From the NCBI GenBank assembly GCA_910578215.1, contig CAJTPH010000045.1, positions 1 through 24,081 of the forward strand: a DNA stretch of 24,081 nucleotides. Direction: 5' to 3'. The notes beneath the pieces are model-generated. The model was given only the letters and a program-made list of their open reading frames with translations. It was not told where the DNA came from and made no database searches. Shown here piece after piece: positions 14,424 to 21,597 of this stretch (position 1 is its first letter; the number at the start of each line of letters is the position of its first letter). The position numbers and the translations under genes are program-made. Source of the stretch: an uncultured Acetatifactor sp. (GTDB lineage: Bacteria; Bacillota; Clostridia; Lachnospirales; Lachnospiraceae).

Positions 14424-14455
14424 ATAAAAACCCCCATGGCATCCGGCATGGGGAA
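14424..14455 (-). terminator. Terminator after tRNA-Lys
   Basis: On the minus strand CCCCATG pairs with CATGGGG around an 8-nt loop, followed by GTTTTTATT. It ends the Arg-His-Gln-Lys transcript, so the Leu genes need their own promoter; none is clear in 14375-14423. Confidence 0.75.
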
Positions 14456-14477
14456 GATCAAAAATATGAAACGGAAC

Positions 14478-14550
14478 TGAGACATAGGAGACTCGAACTC
14501 CCGACACCTTGATTAAAAGTCAAGTGCTCTACCAACTGAGCTAATGTCCC
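14478..14550 (-). tRNA. tRNA-Lys(UUU)
   Basis: 73 nt. Acceptor GGGACAT/ATGTCTC with one G-U, anticodon stem CTTGA/TCAAG with loop CTTTTAA (TTT), T loop GTTCGAGTC. CCA is not encoded. Last tRNA of the operon. Confidence 0.96.
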
Positions 14551-14582
14551 ATAACAATTTACACATTATTGTGTAGAAAAAG

Positions 14583-14654
14583 CAGGGCTAGCTGGATTCG
14601 AACCAGCGTCTGCAGCAGTCAAAGTGCTGTGCCTTACCGCTTGGCGATAGCCCT
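14583..14654 (-). tRNA. tRNA-Gln(UUG)
   Basis: 72 nt. Acceptor AGGGCTA/TAGCCCT, anticodon stem CAGCA/TGCTG with loop CTTTGAC (TTG), T arm GCTGGTTCGAATCCAGC. CCA is not encoded. Confidence 0.95.
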
Positions 14655-14705
14655 GTATATGACGCCAGGCATGCCGCAACGACACATCTAAAATCCTAGA
14701 ACAAA

Positions 14706-14780
14706 GGTGGATAAAGGGATTCGAACCCTTGGCCTCCAGAGCCACAATCTGGCGCGCTAACCAACTGCGCTATACCCACC
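14706..14780 (-). tRNA. tRNA-His(GUG)
   Basis: Acceptor GTGGGTA/TATCCAC with one G-U, discriminator C opposite an encoded G at position -1, as expected for tRNA-His. Anticodon stem CCAGA/TCTGG with loop TTGTGGC (GTG). CCA is not encoded. Confidence 0.96.
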
Positions 14781-14816
14781 ATAAAACAATACATCTTGCC
14801 TGTAAGCTCGATGTCA

Positions 14817-14890
<74 letters not shown>

Positions 14891-14919
14891 AAAAACTCAT
14901 AACCAAACCGACGAAGCAT

Positions 14920-14948
14920 ATTTTACCCTATTATTTTCCATTTGTCAA
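14920..14948 (-). promoter_or_regulatory. Strong promoter of the Arg-His-Gln-Lys tRNA operon
   Basis: On the minus strand TTGACA (14943-14948), a 17-bp spacer and TAAAAT (14920-14925), 30 bp before tRNA-Arg. It lies only 18 bp after the stop of the GT39-like gene. Confidence 0.9.
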
Positions 14949-14966
14949 CAGTTTTATACAGAAGAA

Positions 14967-16580
14967 TTAATTATTTGAAGAATTTGCTATTTTATCCTGC
15001 GGTACAGCCTCTTTATTCCGCCTGAAAAGACCGCGCCCGTCCGATATTTTCGCCAGCCGGTATACCCCTGCCGCCGCCAAAGGAATCATATACGCCACAT
15101 AGGGCAGCACATAACGGCTGCTTGCTTCCCACAGCATACTGAACAGAAAACCGCCGACTATGGCTATATACGGCAAATATTCCTCCAGGCAGCGCTTCTT
15201 CTTTCTGTCTGCAAGCAATGCGGCTGCGGACACTGCCGTAAAAAAGTAAAGCACGGACTGATATCTGTTCATGTAAGCCTGAACGGCCCTTTCATTGTCA
15301 TAGTAAACGCGTCTTACAAAATCCGGAAGCTCACCCGGACCGCAGTCAAAATTTTTCGTCTCATATACATAGCTGTTTCCCGGCGAATTCCACTGGGACA
15401 GTATTTTCCGACGGAAAAAGTCCACACTTTGAGCCTTATTCCGCCACATATCTTTCAGAATTCCGGCGAGCCGCTCCCTTTCCGCCAAAGCCGTCTGCTC
15501 CGTATCGTAGCCATGCTCCGCGTACGCCTCCACGCTGCTGTTGTCAAACCAGCCGGGACCCGCCCATGTATCCTGCAGCCCCATGCGAATCCACGAAATA
15601 TAAGGAACGCCGCCTGAAACCTCAAGCCCGGATTGTTTTTCATAATATGTATGTATCAGTTTGCCGGACCCGGAAACCGTCAACGCCATCACAAGCACCC
15701 AGATCACGCCCCGGGGGTTTGCTTCCTTTATTGCATGAACCGCCAGAACGATTGCTGCCGCAATCAATACGATCAAAGAATTTTTGCGCACAAGACACGC
15801 CAGAACAATGGCTGCCGTCCCCCAGAAAAAGCAGCTTTTCCTGCCTGTCTTACAGTATCGGAGCGTCTGCCACATCAATACCATGGTAAAGGTGATCGAG
15901 ATGATCTCCCCGTACACATAAGGCACATACAAAAACAGAGGAACGCACCCCAGGAAAAAGAGAACGTAATAAAACACAATTTCAAAATCCTTGCAGATAA
16001 GCTGCAAAAGCTTATATCCGCTGTAAAAAAGCAAGGGCATGCACAGGGCGTTTATATGCTGAAACACACTGAAATTCCAAACTCCAAACAAGGTGAATAA
16101 GAGATGGATCAAAGAAAGCAGACCAAACTGATGGGGAAAAATAACCATGTAGCCCGGAACCTTCATATCCACATAGTTGCCCGTTATCATCCGGTGCGCG
16201 GCGGCGCAAAGCACCGCCCCGTCTCCGCTGGGCTCCACATGACAGTTGGTTATCCAGACCACGCTGACGATATAAACATACGCCGATACAATACCGATCA
16301 AATATGGCTTACACGCCGAAATACGCCGTCTCGCCTGCCGCAAATGCCCGCTGCGGGAAATCCCGTGTAGCAGAAAGGCAGCCGCCGTAACCACCGCCAG
16401 CACAAGTAAATTCAGCCACATATTGTCCCGCGTATCCGAAGGGATTCCGGCATCTTCTATCACCGTATACCCTGCGCTGTAATAAGTAAGCCCGCAAAAA
16501 ATACAGATACACAAAAGCAGCAGCGTCCCCGCAGCCGCTTTTTCAAGCTTTATGCCTATAGCCTTCAGTTTTTCCGCCAT
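14967..16580 (-). CDS. Polytopic membrane protein, GT39/PMT-like glycosyltransferase
   Basis: A 537-residue protein with about 11-12 hydrophobic segments (starting at residues 17-35, 52-72 and 92-110). An extracytoplasmic loop after the third contains EPSGDGAVL and KVPGYMVIFPHQFG, the position where GT-C enzymes carry their catalytic acidic residue. A large polar region at about residues 325-425 precedes the last helices. This layout fits GT-C transferases of the dolichyl-phosphate-mannose type (GT39-like), which move a sugar from a polyprenyl-phosphate donor to a cell-surface acceptor. Donor and acceptor are unknown. GGAAGG lies 9 nt before the ATG. It follows ispF by 53 bp, probably in one transcript; a link through the polyprenol supply is suggestive only. 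Confidence 0.72.
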   Translation of the reverse strand: MAEKLKAIGIKLEKAAAGTLLLLCICIFCGLTYYSAGYTVIEDAGIPSDTRDNMWLNLLVLAVVTAAAFLLHGISRSGHLRQARRRISACKPYLIGIVSAYVYIVSVVWITNCHVEPSGDGAVLCAAAHRMITGNYVDMKVPGYMVIFPHQFGLLSLIHLLFTLFGVWNFSVFQHINALCMPLLFYSGYKLLQLICKDFEIVFYYVLFFLGCVPLFLYVPYVYGEIISITFTMVLMWQTLRYCKTGRKSCFFWGTAAIVLACLVRKNSLIVLIAAAIVLAVHAIKEANPRGVIWVLVMALTVSGSGKLIHTYYEKQSGLEVSGGVPYISWIRMGLQDTWAGPGWFDNSSVEAYAEHGYDTEQTALAERERLAGILKDMWRNKAQSVDFFRRKILSQWNSPGNSYVYETKNFDCGPGELPDFVRRVYYDNERAVQAYMNRYQSVLYFFTAVSAAALLADRKKKRCLEEYLPYIAIVGGFLFSMLWEASSRYVLPYVAYMIPLAAAGVYRLAKISDGRGLFRRNKEAVPQDKIANSSNN

Positions 16581-16633
16581 CTTTACAACCCTTCCTTATC
16601 CGCGCCAAAGCATTTCATATCCGCCCGCTCATT

Positions 16634-17170
16634 TTACCGTTTCCTGCATCCGCCGCAGCCCTCGCACTCCCCGGAAACCTTCTGCGCAGTCAAATCAAAG
16701 GGGCTGGTCAGCAGGCAGACCGCCTGGGCAGAAATACCCTCCCCTGCGCCGGTAAAGCCAAGCCCCTCCTCGGTGGTCGCCTTCACGTTGACATGCTCCG
16801 CATCCAGCTCCAACGCCTCCGCAATGTTTTCCCGCATGGCGTCGATATAGGGGTGCATCCTGGGTGCCTGGGCAATAATCGTAGCATCGATATTTTCGAT
16901 AAGGAAGCCCTTTTCCGTCAGCAGGGCCCCCACCCTTTGCAGCAATATAAGGGAAGAAATCCCCTCATACGCAGGATCGCTGTCCGGGAAATGCCTGCCG
17001 ATGTCCCCCAGCGCCGCCGCACCCAGCAGGGCGTCGCTGACGGCATGTAGAAGCACGTCCGCGTCCGAATGCCCCAGCAGCCCCTTCCCCCAGGGAATCT
17101 CCACACCGCCGATAATCAGTTTTCTTCCCTCCACAAGCCTGTGGACGTCATAGCCCATTCCTACTCTCAT
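16634..17170 (-). CDS. ispF: 2-C-methyl-D-erythritol 2,4-cyclodiphosphate synthase
   Basis: IspF, which closes CDP-ME 2-phosphate to the cyclodiphosphate with loss of CMP in the MEP isoprenoid pathway. The metal-binding D8-x-H10 (GYDVHRL), His42 in GHSDADVLLHAVSDALLGA, FPDSDPAYEG and TTEEGLGFTGAGEGI are all present. The start is the ATG at 17170, which gives the standard MRVGMGYDVHRL. GGAAG at the end of the helicase gene serves as ribosome binding site, and the ATG is 4 nt after the helicase stop, so translation is coupled. The protein is 178 residues, about 20 longer than usual, because of a tail holding CEGCGGC. The tail is not part of the known active site. Confidence 0.96.
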   Translation of the reverse strand: MRVGMGYDVHRLVEGRKLIIGGVEIPWGKGLLGHSDADVLLHAVSDALLGAAALGDIGRHFPDSDPAYEGISSLILLQRVGALLTEKGFLIENIDATIIAQAPRMHPYIDAMRENIAEALELDAEHVNVKATTEEGLGFTGAGEGISAQAVCLLTSPFDLTAQKVSGECEGCGGCRKR

Positions 17171-17174
17171 ATCC

Positions 17175-18950
17175 TTACTTCCGCTTCTTCCTGGGGGACG
17201 CATAGCCGATCTGCTCGCTTCCGTCCATTCTTACATCCTTTACCTTCCTGGCTTCCGAGTCATATGAATCACTCTGCCATTTCTCATTATAATCTCTCTT
17301 TGAGGAACGTCTTATACGCTCCTCCCCAAACTCTTTGATGGTCTTATTTAAGCCGCGGCCTGACCTGCCGCCTGTCCTGTCTTTATCCTTATCCCTGCCT
17401 TTGGACCTGTCACCGGTTCTGGATCTGTCCCTGTCTCCTGACCTGGACCTGTCACCGGACCTGAATCTGTCGCGCTCTCTGCGCCCTGACTCGTCCTTTT
17501 TCCGGTCATCCCTTCCTCCGCGCCCGAACCTGCCTCCAAAACCGCTTTTACGGCCTGCATAATCGTCCACTTCGATTTCCGGTCCCCTGTCGCCCACCTG
17601 GAGCTTGAGCATTACCGCGGCAAGCTCAAGAGCGTCACAGCCCTCCTCGTCTATTTTCCGCTGCAGGAAGCCCTTCATCAGCTCGATATCCTCATGCTCA
17701 CGAAGCTCCCACGCCCTGTTTAAATACTTGTCCGCCTTCGCCTTCAAGACCTTGGAAGCGCCGGGCAGCTTTTTCTCCTCTATCACCGTATGGCAGATTC
17801 TCTCTATCTCACGGATGCGGCGAAGCTCCCTTCCGCCCGCCAGGGTAAAGGAACGCCCTGTCTTTCCCGCACGTCCCGTCCTTCCGATGCGGTGTACATA
17901 ATACTCTATATCCTGCGGAATGTCATAATTGATGACCGCTTCCACATTTTCCACGTCGATGCCTCTTGCGGCCACATCCGTGGCAATCAAAATATTGGTG
18001 CTGCCGTTCCTGAACCGCCCCATGGCTACATCCCTCTGATGCTGGGACATATCCCCGTGCAGCCCCTCCGCCTGAAAACCGGCTCTTTTCAAGACCTCGG
18101 CAAGCTCGTCCACCTTTACCTTGGTATTGCAGAAGATCAGGCAGAGCCTGGGCTGGTAATACTCCAGCAGCCGGATGCACGCGGCGTCCTTGTCCTGGCT
18201 TTTCACCTTGTAATACCTCTGGGAAACCAGGGGGATCGTAAGCTCCTTTGCCGCCACCCTGACCAGTCTTGCGTCCTTCTGAAACTGGCTGGTGATATCA
18301 AGAATGGGCTTGGGCATGGTGGCGGAAAACAGCGCCGTCTGATGCTCGCCCGGAATCTGTCCCAGTATCAGCTCCATGTCCTCCCGAAAGCCCATGTTCA
18401 GCATCTCATCCGCCTCGTCCAGCACCACCATATTCACATAGTCCAGCTTGATGGTGCGCCTGCGCATATGATCCATAACCCGGCCCGGCGTGCCCACAAT
18501 GATCTGCGCTCCCTTGAGCCCTGAGATCTGCCTGCCGATTTCCTGGCCTCCGTAAATGGGAATCACCTTGATACCGTGCATATACTTTGCAATTTTACGC
18601 AGCTCCTCCGCCGCCTGGATCGCAAGCTCCCTGGTAGGGCACAAAATAATTGTCTGCAGCTTCTTAAGCTCCGGATCAATCTTCTGCAGCGCGGGAATTC
18701 CGAAAGCGGCGGTTTTGCCGGTTCCGGTCTGGGCCTGCCCGATAATATCCTCTCCCTGCAGCAGATAGGGAATCGCCTGCTCCTGAATAGGAGAAAGCTT
18801 CACGAAGCCCATCTCCCGTATGGCACGGGCAATACGCTCGTCCAGCATACCCTCTATCGCCTTCAAGACGCTTTCTTCCTCCGCGCCCTCCTCGTAATAC
18901 AGATCCATTTCCTCTGTTCTTTCCATCTCTCTCATTTCCTCATCTCTCAA
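17175..18950 (-). CDS. DEAD-box RNA helicase with long charged C-terminal tail (DeaD/CshA type)
   Basis: A 591-residue ATP-dependent RNA helicase for ribosome assembly or RNA turnover. The Q motif is GFVKLSPIQEQAIP (48-61), motif I AQTGTGKT (73-80), Ia PTRELA (105-110), II DEAD (178-181), III SAT (209-211), then DVAARGIDVENVEAVINYD and HRIGRTGR. A partly folded region (about 380-470) resembles the DeaD C-terminal part. A low-complexity tail (about 475-560) of RSGDRSRSGDRDRSRTGDRS-like repeats is probably an RNA-binding disordered arm. The start is uncertain: several Met codons lie in the first 15, and the ATG at 18950 gives the longest form with a weak GAGAG site. ispF is coupled downstream. 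A cold-responsive role is family-based. Confidence 0.93.
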   Translation of the reverse strand: MRDEEMREMERTEEMDLYYEEGAEEESVLKAIEGMLDERIARAIREMGFVKLSPIQEQAIPYLLQGEDIIGQAQTGTGKTAAFGIPALQKIDPELKKLQTIILCPTRELAIQAAEELRKIAKYMHGIKVIPIYGGQEIGRQISGLKGAQIIVGTPGRVMDHMRRRTIKLDYVNMVVLDEADEMLNMGFREDMELILGQIPGEHQTALFSATMPKPILDITSQFQKDARLVRVAAKELTIPLVSQRYYKVKSQDKDAACIRLLEYYQPRLCLIFCNTKVKVDELAEVLKRAGFQAEGLHGDMSQHQRDVAMGRFRNGSTNILIATDVAARGIDVENVEAVINYDIPQDIEYYVHRIGRTGRAGKTGRSFTLAGGRELRRIREIERICHTVIEEKKLPGASKVLKAKADKYLNRAWELREHEDIELMKGFLQRKIDEEGCDALELAAVMLKLQVGDRGPEIEVDDYAGRKSGFGGRFGRGGRDDRKKDESGRRERDRFRSGDRSRSGDRDRSRTGDRSKGRDKDKDRTGGRSGRGLNKTIKEFGEERIRRSSKRDYNEKWQSDSYDSEARKVKDVRMDGSEQIGYASPRKKRK

Positions 18951-19030
18951 TCGATAAACTTTTATGTTCCCGTTACTCCTGTCTCAGCCAGACCTCTGTC
19001 AAAGACAGACAGCCCGGCGCGGGAAACCGG

Positions 19031-19501
19031 CTACAAAATCTTTTCCATGCCTGTCTTCTGCGGCACAAGACCGCATTTTTCATAGAACCTCTTGGCGTCG
19101 GGGTTGCACTCCCACACGTTCAGTGTCAAATTATAGCACCCCTGCTCCTTCGCAAACCCAATCACATACTCATAGAGCTGTCTTCCCACATGCTGGCGCC
19201 TGCAGGCGTCATCCACGCACAGGTCGTCAATGTACAGGGTCCTGATATCCGTCAGTATATTGTCGTCGGGAAATTGCTTGGACATGCAAAACGCATAGCC
19301 CAGCACTCTGGAAGCTTCATCCACTGCCACAAAAACAGGCCTGGCATCATCCTGAATAATATCCCGAAGCTCGTCGTCCGTATACTTTTTTACATCCGCC
19401 TTAAACAGATCCGGTCTTCCGTTATGGTGTACCGTGAGCACCTGGCAGAGCAGCCTGCCTATGCCCTCCATGTCCTGTTCACACGCACGTCTGATAATCA
19501 T
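19031..19501 (-). CDS. GNAT-family N-acetyltransferase
   Basis: A 156-residue GCN5-related acetyltransferase. It begins MIIRRACEQDMEGI, the usual first strand and helix. It has the acetyl-CoA pyrophosphate loop RRQHVGRQLYEY and the C-terminal NPDAKRFYEKCGL motif. DDLCVDDACRRQHVG is the fourth strand leading into motif A. The acceptor is unknown; small molecule or protein both possible. The ATG at 19501 (AGGTGGGG just upstream) is chosen over an in-frame start 23 codons earlier, which would add a Cys/Phe-rich, low-quality N-terminus. It lies 80 bp before the DEAD-box gene on the same strand and may be cotranscribed with it. Confidence 0.88.
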   Translation of the reverse strand: MIIRRACEQDMEGIGRLLCQVLTVHHNGRPDLFKADVKKYTDDELRDIIQDDARPVFVAVDEASRVLGYAFCMSKQFPDDNILTDIRTLYIDDLCVDDACRRQHVGRQLYEYVIGFAKEQGCYNLTLNVWECNPDAKRFYEKCGLVPQKTGMEKIL

Positions 19502-19639
19502 TTTCCCCACCTTCTCCGCTTGCCCCGGGGCAGCCGCAAAATAAAATTTTCCCCGGCAGCCGCAAAACAAATGCCGATATATCCGCCCGGCTCCTTAACC
19601 CCACAGTCAAAGCTGCGGCACGGTCGGGCATTCTTCCGC

Positions 19640-19687
19640 CTTAAAAGTAAAACAGCGGAAAATATTGGTTTTCCAATACTTTCCGCC
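19640..19687 (-). terminator. Terminator of the Val-Met tRNA unit
   Basis: On the minus strand GCGGAAAGTATTGG pairs with CCAATATTTTCCGC around an AAAA loop (one mismatch), followed by TGTTTTACTTTT. It begins 13 bp after tRNA-Met. Confidence 0.85.
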
Positions 19688-19699
19688 ACCTTACACAAG

Positions 19700-19773
19700 T
19701 AGCGAGAGGGGGATTTGAACCCTCGACACTGCGGGTATGAACCGCATGCTCTAGCCAACTGAGCTATCTCGCC
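19700..19773 (-). tRNA. tRNA-Met(CAU), elongator type
   Basis: 74 nt. Acceptor GGCGAGA/TCTCGCT with G1-U72, discriminator A. Anticodon stem TGCGG/CCGCA with loop TTCATAC (CAT). The D arm AGCTCAGTTGGCTAGAGC is elongator-like, not initiator-like. Ile-lysidine-modified tRNA-Ile2 is the alternative. CCA is not encoded. Confidence 0.92.
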
Positions 19774-19802
19774 ATCTTTACCAGTACCATTTACACTGGA
19801 AA

Positions 19803-19875
19803 TGGAACCTATAGGGCTCGAACCTATGACCCTCTGCTTGTAAGGCAGATGCTCTCCCAGCTGAGCTAAGATTCC
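19803..19875 (-). tRNA. tRNA-Val(UAC)
   Basis: 73 nt. Acceptor GGAATCT/AGGTTCC with one G-U, anticodon stem TCTGC/GCAGA with loop CTTACAA (TAC), T loop GTTCGAGCC. CCA is not encoded. First gene of the pair. Confidence 0.95.
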
Positions 19876-19907
19876 ATCTGTCAGCTGCTCACGCAACCGA
19901 CTTAATG

Positions 19908-19936
19908 AGTATACTATCTTAAATTCAGTTTGTCAA
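19908..19936 (-). promoter_or_regulatory. Promoter of the Val-Met tRNA unit
   Basis: On the minus strand TTGACA (19931-19936), a 17-bp spacer and TATACT (19908-19913), 33 bp before tRNA-Val. Confidence 0.9.
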
Positions 19937-20033
19937 CAACTTTTTTCCAAATTCCGCAAATTCACTTTTTTTGTATATCCTTTCAGCCTTGAAGCAGATC
20001 AAACAAAATGGTATTGCCGCGCTTTAAAGTCTA

Positions 20034-20062
20034 TTGACAATATCCTGTCAGCAAATTATAAT
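20034..20062 (+). promoter_or_regulatory. Consensus promoter of the TetR-CPBP operon
   Basis: TTGACA (20034-20039), 17-bp spacer, TATAAT (20057-20062): a perfect sigma-A consensus in both boxes. Such a strong promoter next to a repressor gene suggests it is normally held off. Confidence 0.92.
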
Positions 20063-20082
20063 TATCGTTATATAACAATAAT
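20061..20082. promoter_or_regulatory. 22-bp palindromic operator, probable autoregulatory TetR site
   Basis: ATTATCGTTAT (20061-20071) faces ATAACAATAAT (20072-20082); the two halves match at 10 of 11 positions. It overlaps the last bases of the -10 box and covers the start site, ideal for repression by the regulator encoded 23 bp downstream. Confidence 0.75.
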
Positions 20083-20104
20083 TATAACTAAGGAGGTGTA
20101 TCAA

Positions 20105-20677
20105 GTGCCGCCAAGAGCAAAAATTACAAGAGATATGATTGTAGACACTGCTTTTGAGATAGCCCGTAACGAAGGTGCGGAAAATATCAATGCAAGGACG
20201 GTATCGGAAAAGCTGAACTGTTCCACGCAGCCCGTTATGTATCATTTTGCAACGATTGAGGCATTGAAAAAGACGGTATATGCAAAGGCAGATAGCTATC
20301 ATTCGGAATATCTGATGAATATGAAAAGCCCACCGAAAGGCGTTATGCTTGGGATCGGATTGAATTATATCCGCTTCGCAATTGAAGAACCACATTTATT
20401 CCGTTTCCTTTTTCAGTCAAATTTTTTCAATGGAACCACCCTGCTTGAGATGATGGACGCAGAGGAGCTTACGCCTGTTATTTCGGCGATGCAGGGAGCA
20501 GTGGGAGGAAGTATAGAGCAGGTAAAAGAAATTTTTTTGACAATTTTCTTATTTGCTCACGGTTATGCCAGTATAATTGCAAACAATTCATTGGAGTATG
20601 ATGAGGAACTTATAAAAGCTCATTTGGAACGGGCATATAACGGTGCAATACTGGCTGCACAGGAGGATACGAAATGA
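20105..20677 (+). CDS. TetR/AcrR family transcriptional regulator
   Basis: A 190-residue TetR-family repressor. The N-terminal helix-turn-helix is plain: ITRDMIVDTAFEIARNEGAE, then NARTVSEKLNCSTQPVMYHF at about 29-48. The C-terminal ligand and dimer domain is helical, with IRFAIEEPHLFRFLFQSNFF near the middle. The GTG at 20105 is the start because AGGAGG ends 8 nt before it; an in-frame GTG at 20096 overlaps that site and is unlikely. The stop overlaps the CPBP start (ATGA), so the two are coupled. The likely target is its own operon through the 22-bp palindrome. The ligand is unknown. Base composition is AT-richer than neighbours, suggesting acquisition with the next gene. Confidence 0.93.
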   Translation: MPPRAKITRDMIVDTAFEIARNEGAENINARTVSEKLNCSTQPVMYHFATIEALKKTVYAKADSYHSEYLMNMKSPPKGVMLGIGLNYIRFAIEEPHLFRFLFQSNFFNGTTLLEMMDAEELTPVISAMQGAVGGSIEQVKEIFLTIFLFAHGYASIIANNSLEYDEELIKAHLERAYNGAILAAQEDTK

Positions 20678-21432
20678 AAAAGTTATATGAGAAAAGTGAA
20701 ATAACCTTTGCGATAGTTTTGATTGTGGTTTATTGTGTTCTGCAATCCTTAGCAAATCCGCTGAATAAAAAAATCGGGATTGAATATTCTGTAAGCGCCA
20801 TTTTTTGTATCATACAGACGGTTATCCTTTTTGTCTTTATTCGGAAGAACAGCTTGATGAAACGGTACGGACTATGCAAATCCTCTGCACCTGCCCGTCA
20901 ATTTCTTTACTATGTACCGCTGATTATATTAACCACCGGAAATCTTTGGAACGGTCTTGCCGTTAATTATTCGTTGGCAGGCGCTGCCTGCCACATTGTC
21001 TGTATGCTTTGTGTTGGATTTTTAGAGGAAGTGATTTTCAGAGGCTTTCTCTTTAAGGCAATGGCAAAAGACAATGTAAAATCCGCAATTATCGTTTCAA
21101 GTGTGACCTTTGGCATAGGGCATTTGCTAAATTTATTCAATGGGAGCGGTATGGATTTGGCGAACAATTTAATCCAAATTGGCTTCGCGATTGCGGTAGG
21201 TTTTCTGTTTGTAACAATATTTGACCGCAGCGGAAGCCTGCTCCCTTGCATTATCACTCACGCTGCGATAAATACCCTCAGTACCTTTGTAAATGAAGTG
21301 GGCTTTACCGTGGAAAAGCAGATTATCCACAGCCTTGTCATGATTGCTCTAACCGTTGCCTATACCTTAATTTTGACAAAGACACTTCCAAAAAGGCGGT
21401 ATGCAGATGCGAGTAACCCGGCGGATAACTGA
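20674..21432 (+). CDS. CPBP family intramembrane metalloprotease (CAAX/bacteriocin-processing type)
   Basis: A 252-residue polytopic membrane protein with about seven or eight hydrophobic segments. The three CPBP motifs are present: EEVIFRGF (Glu118, Glu119, Arg123), FGIGH (His150) and HAAIN (His196, Asn200), which together form the metal-dependent active site of Abi/CAAX proteases. In Firmicutes such proteins act in bacteriocin maturation or self-immunity, or in protein maturation; no peptide gene is visible nearby. The ATG at 20674 overlaps the tetR stop. It is AT-rich like its partner. The cassette sits between a tRNA unit and argS and is oriented against both. Confidence 0.92.
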   Translation: MKKLYEKSEITFAIVLIVVYCVLQSLANPLNKKIGIEYSVSAIFCIIQTVILFVFIRKNSLMKRYGLCKSSAPARQFLYYVPLIILTTGNLWNGLAVNYSLAGAACHIVCMLCVGFLEEVIFRGFLFKAMAKDNVKSAIIVSSVTFGIGHLLNLFNGSGMDLANNLIQIGFAIAVGFLFVTIFDRSGSLLPCIITHAAINTLSTFVNEVGFTVEKQIIHSLVMIALTVAYTLILTKTLPKRRYADASNPADN

Positions 21433-21485
21433 TATGACGCGGCGCAGAGCCGACGAGCCTGTGCGCATTTCGCGCTTCGCATCCT

Positions 21486-21515
21486 TGACGGCTGTTTCCG
21501 TCTTTGCTATTTGTC
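21486..21515 (+). terminator. Possible terminator of the TetR-CPBP operon
   Basis: GACGG pairs with CCGTC around a 6-nt loop, followed by TTTGCTATTT. The stem is short, so support is modest. Confidence 0.4.
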
Positions 21516-21519
21516 AGCT

Positions 21520-21551
21520 AAGAAGGCGCAAACGGAAAGACCGCTTGCGCC
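21520..21551 (-). terminator. Possible terminator of argS
   Basis: GGCGCAA (21525-21531) pairs with TTGCGCC (21545-21551), with an inner CGG/CCG stem. On the minus strand it is followed by TTCTTAGC, a weak U tract. A second CTCTGT/ACAGAG hairpin lies between it and argS. Confidence 0.5.
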
Positions 21552-21597
21552 CTCTCTAAATCAGGGTTCTCTGTCACGCAACAGAGGGGAAACCGCC

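Noticed and set aside
20096..20104. Earlier GTG start for the TetR regulator
   Set aside because: The GTG at 20096 overlaps the AGGAGG ribosome binding site; the GTG at 20105 has correct spacing and gives a normal N-terminus.
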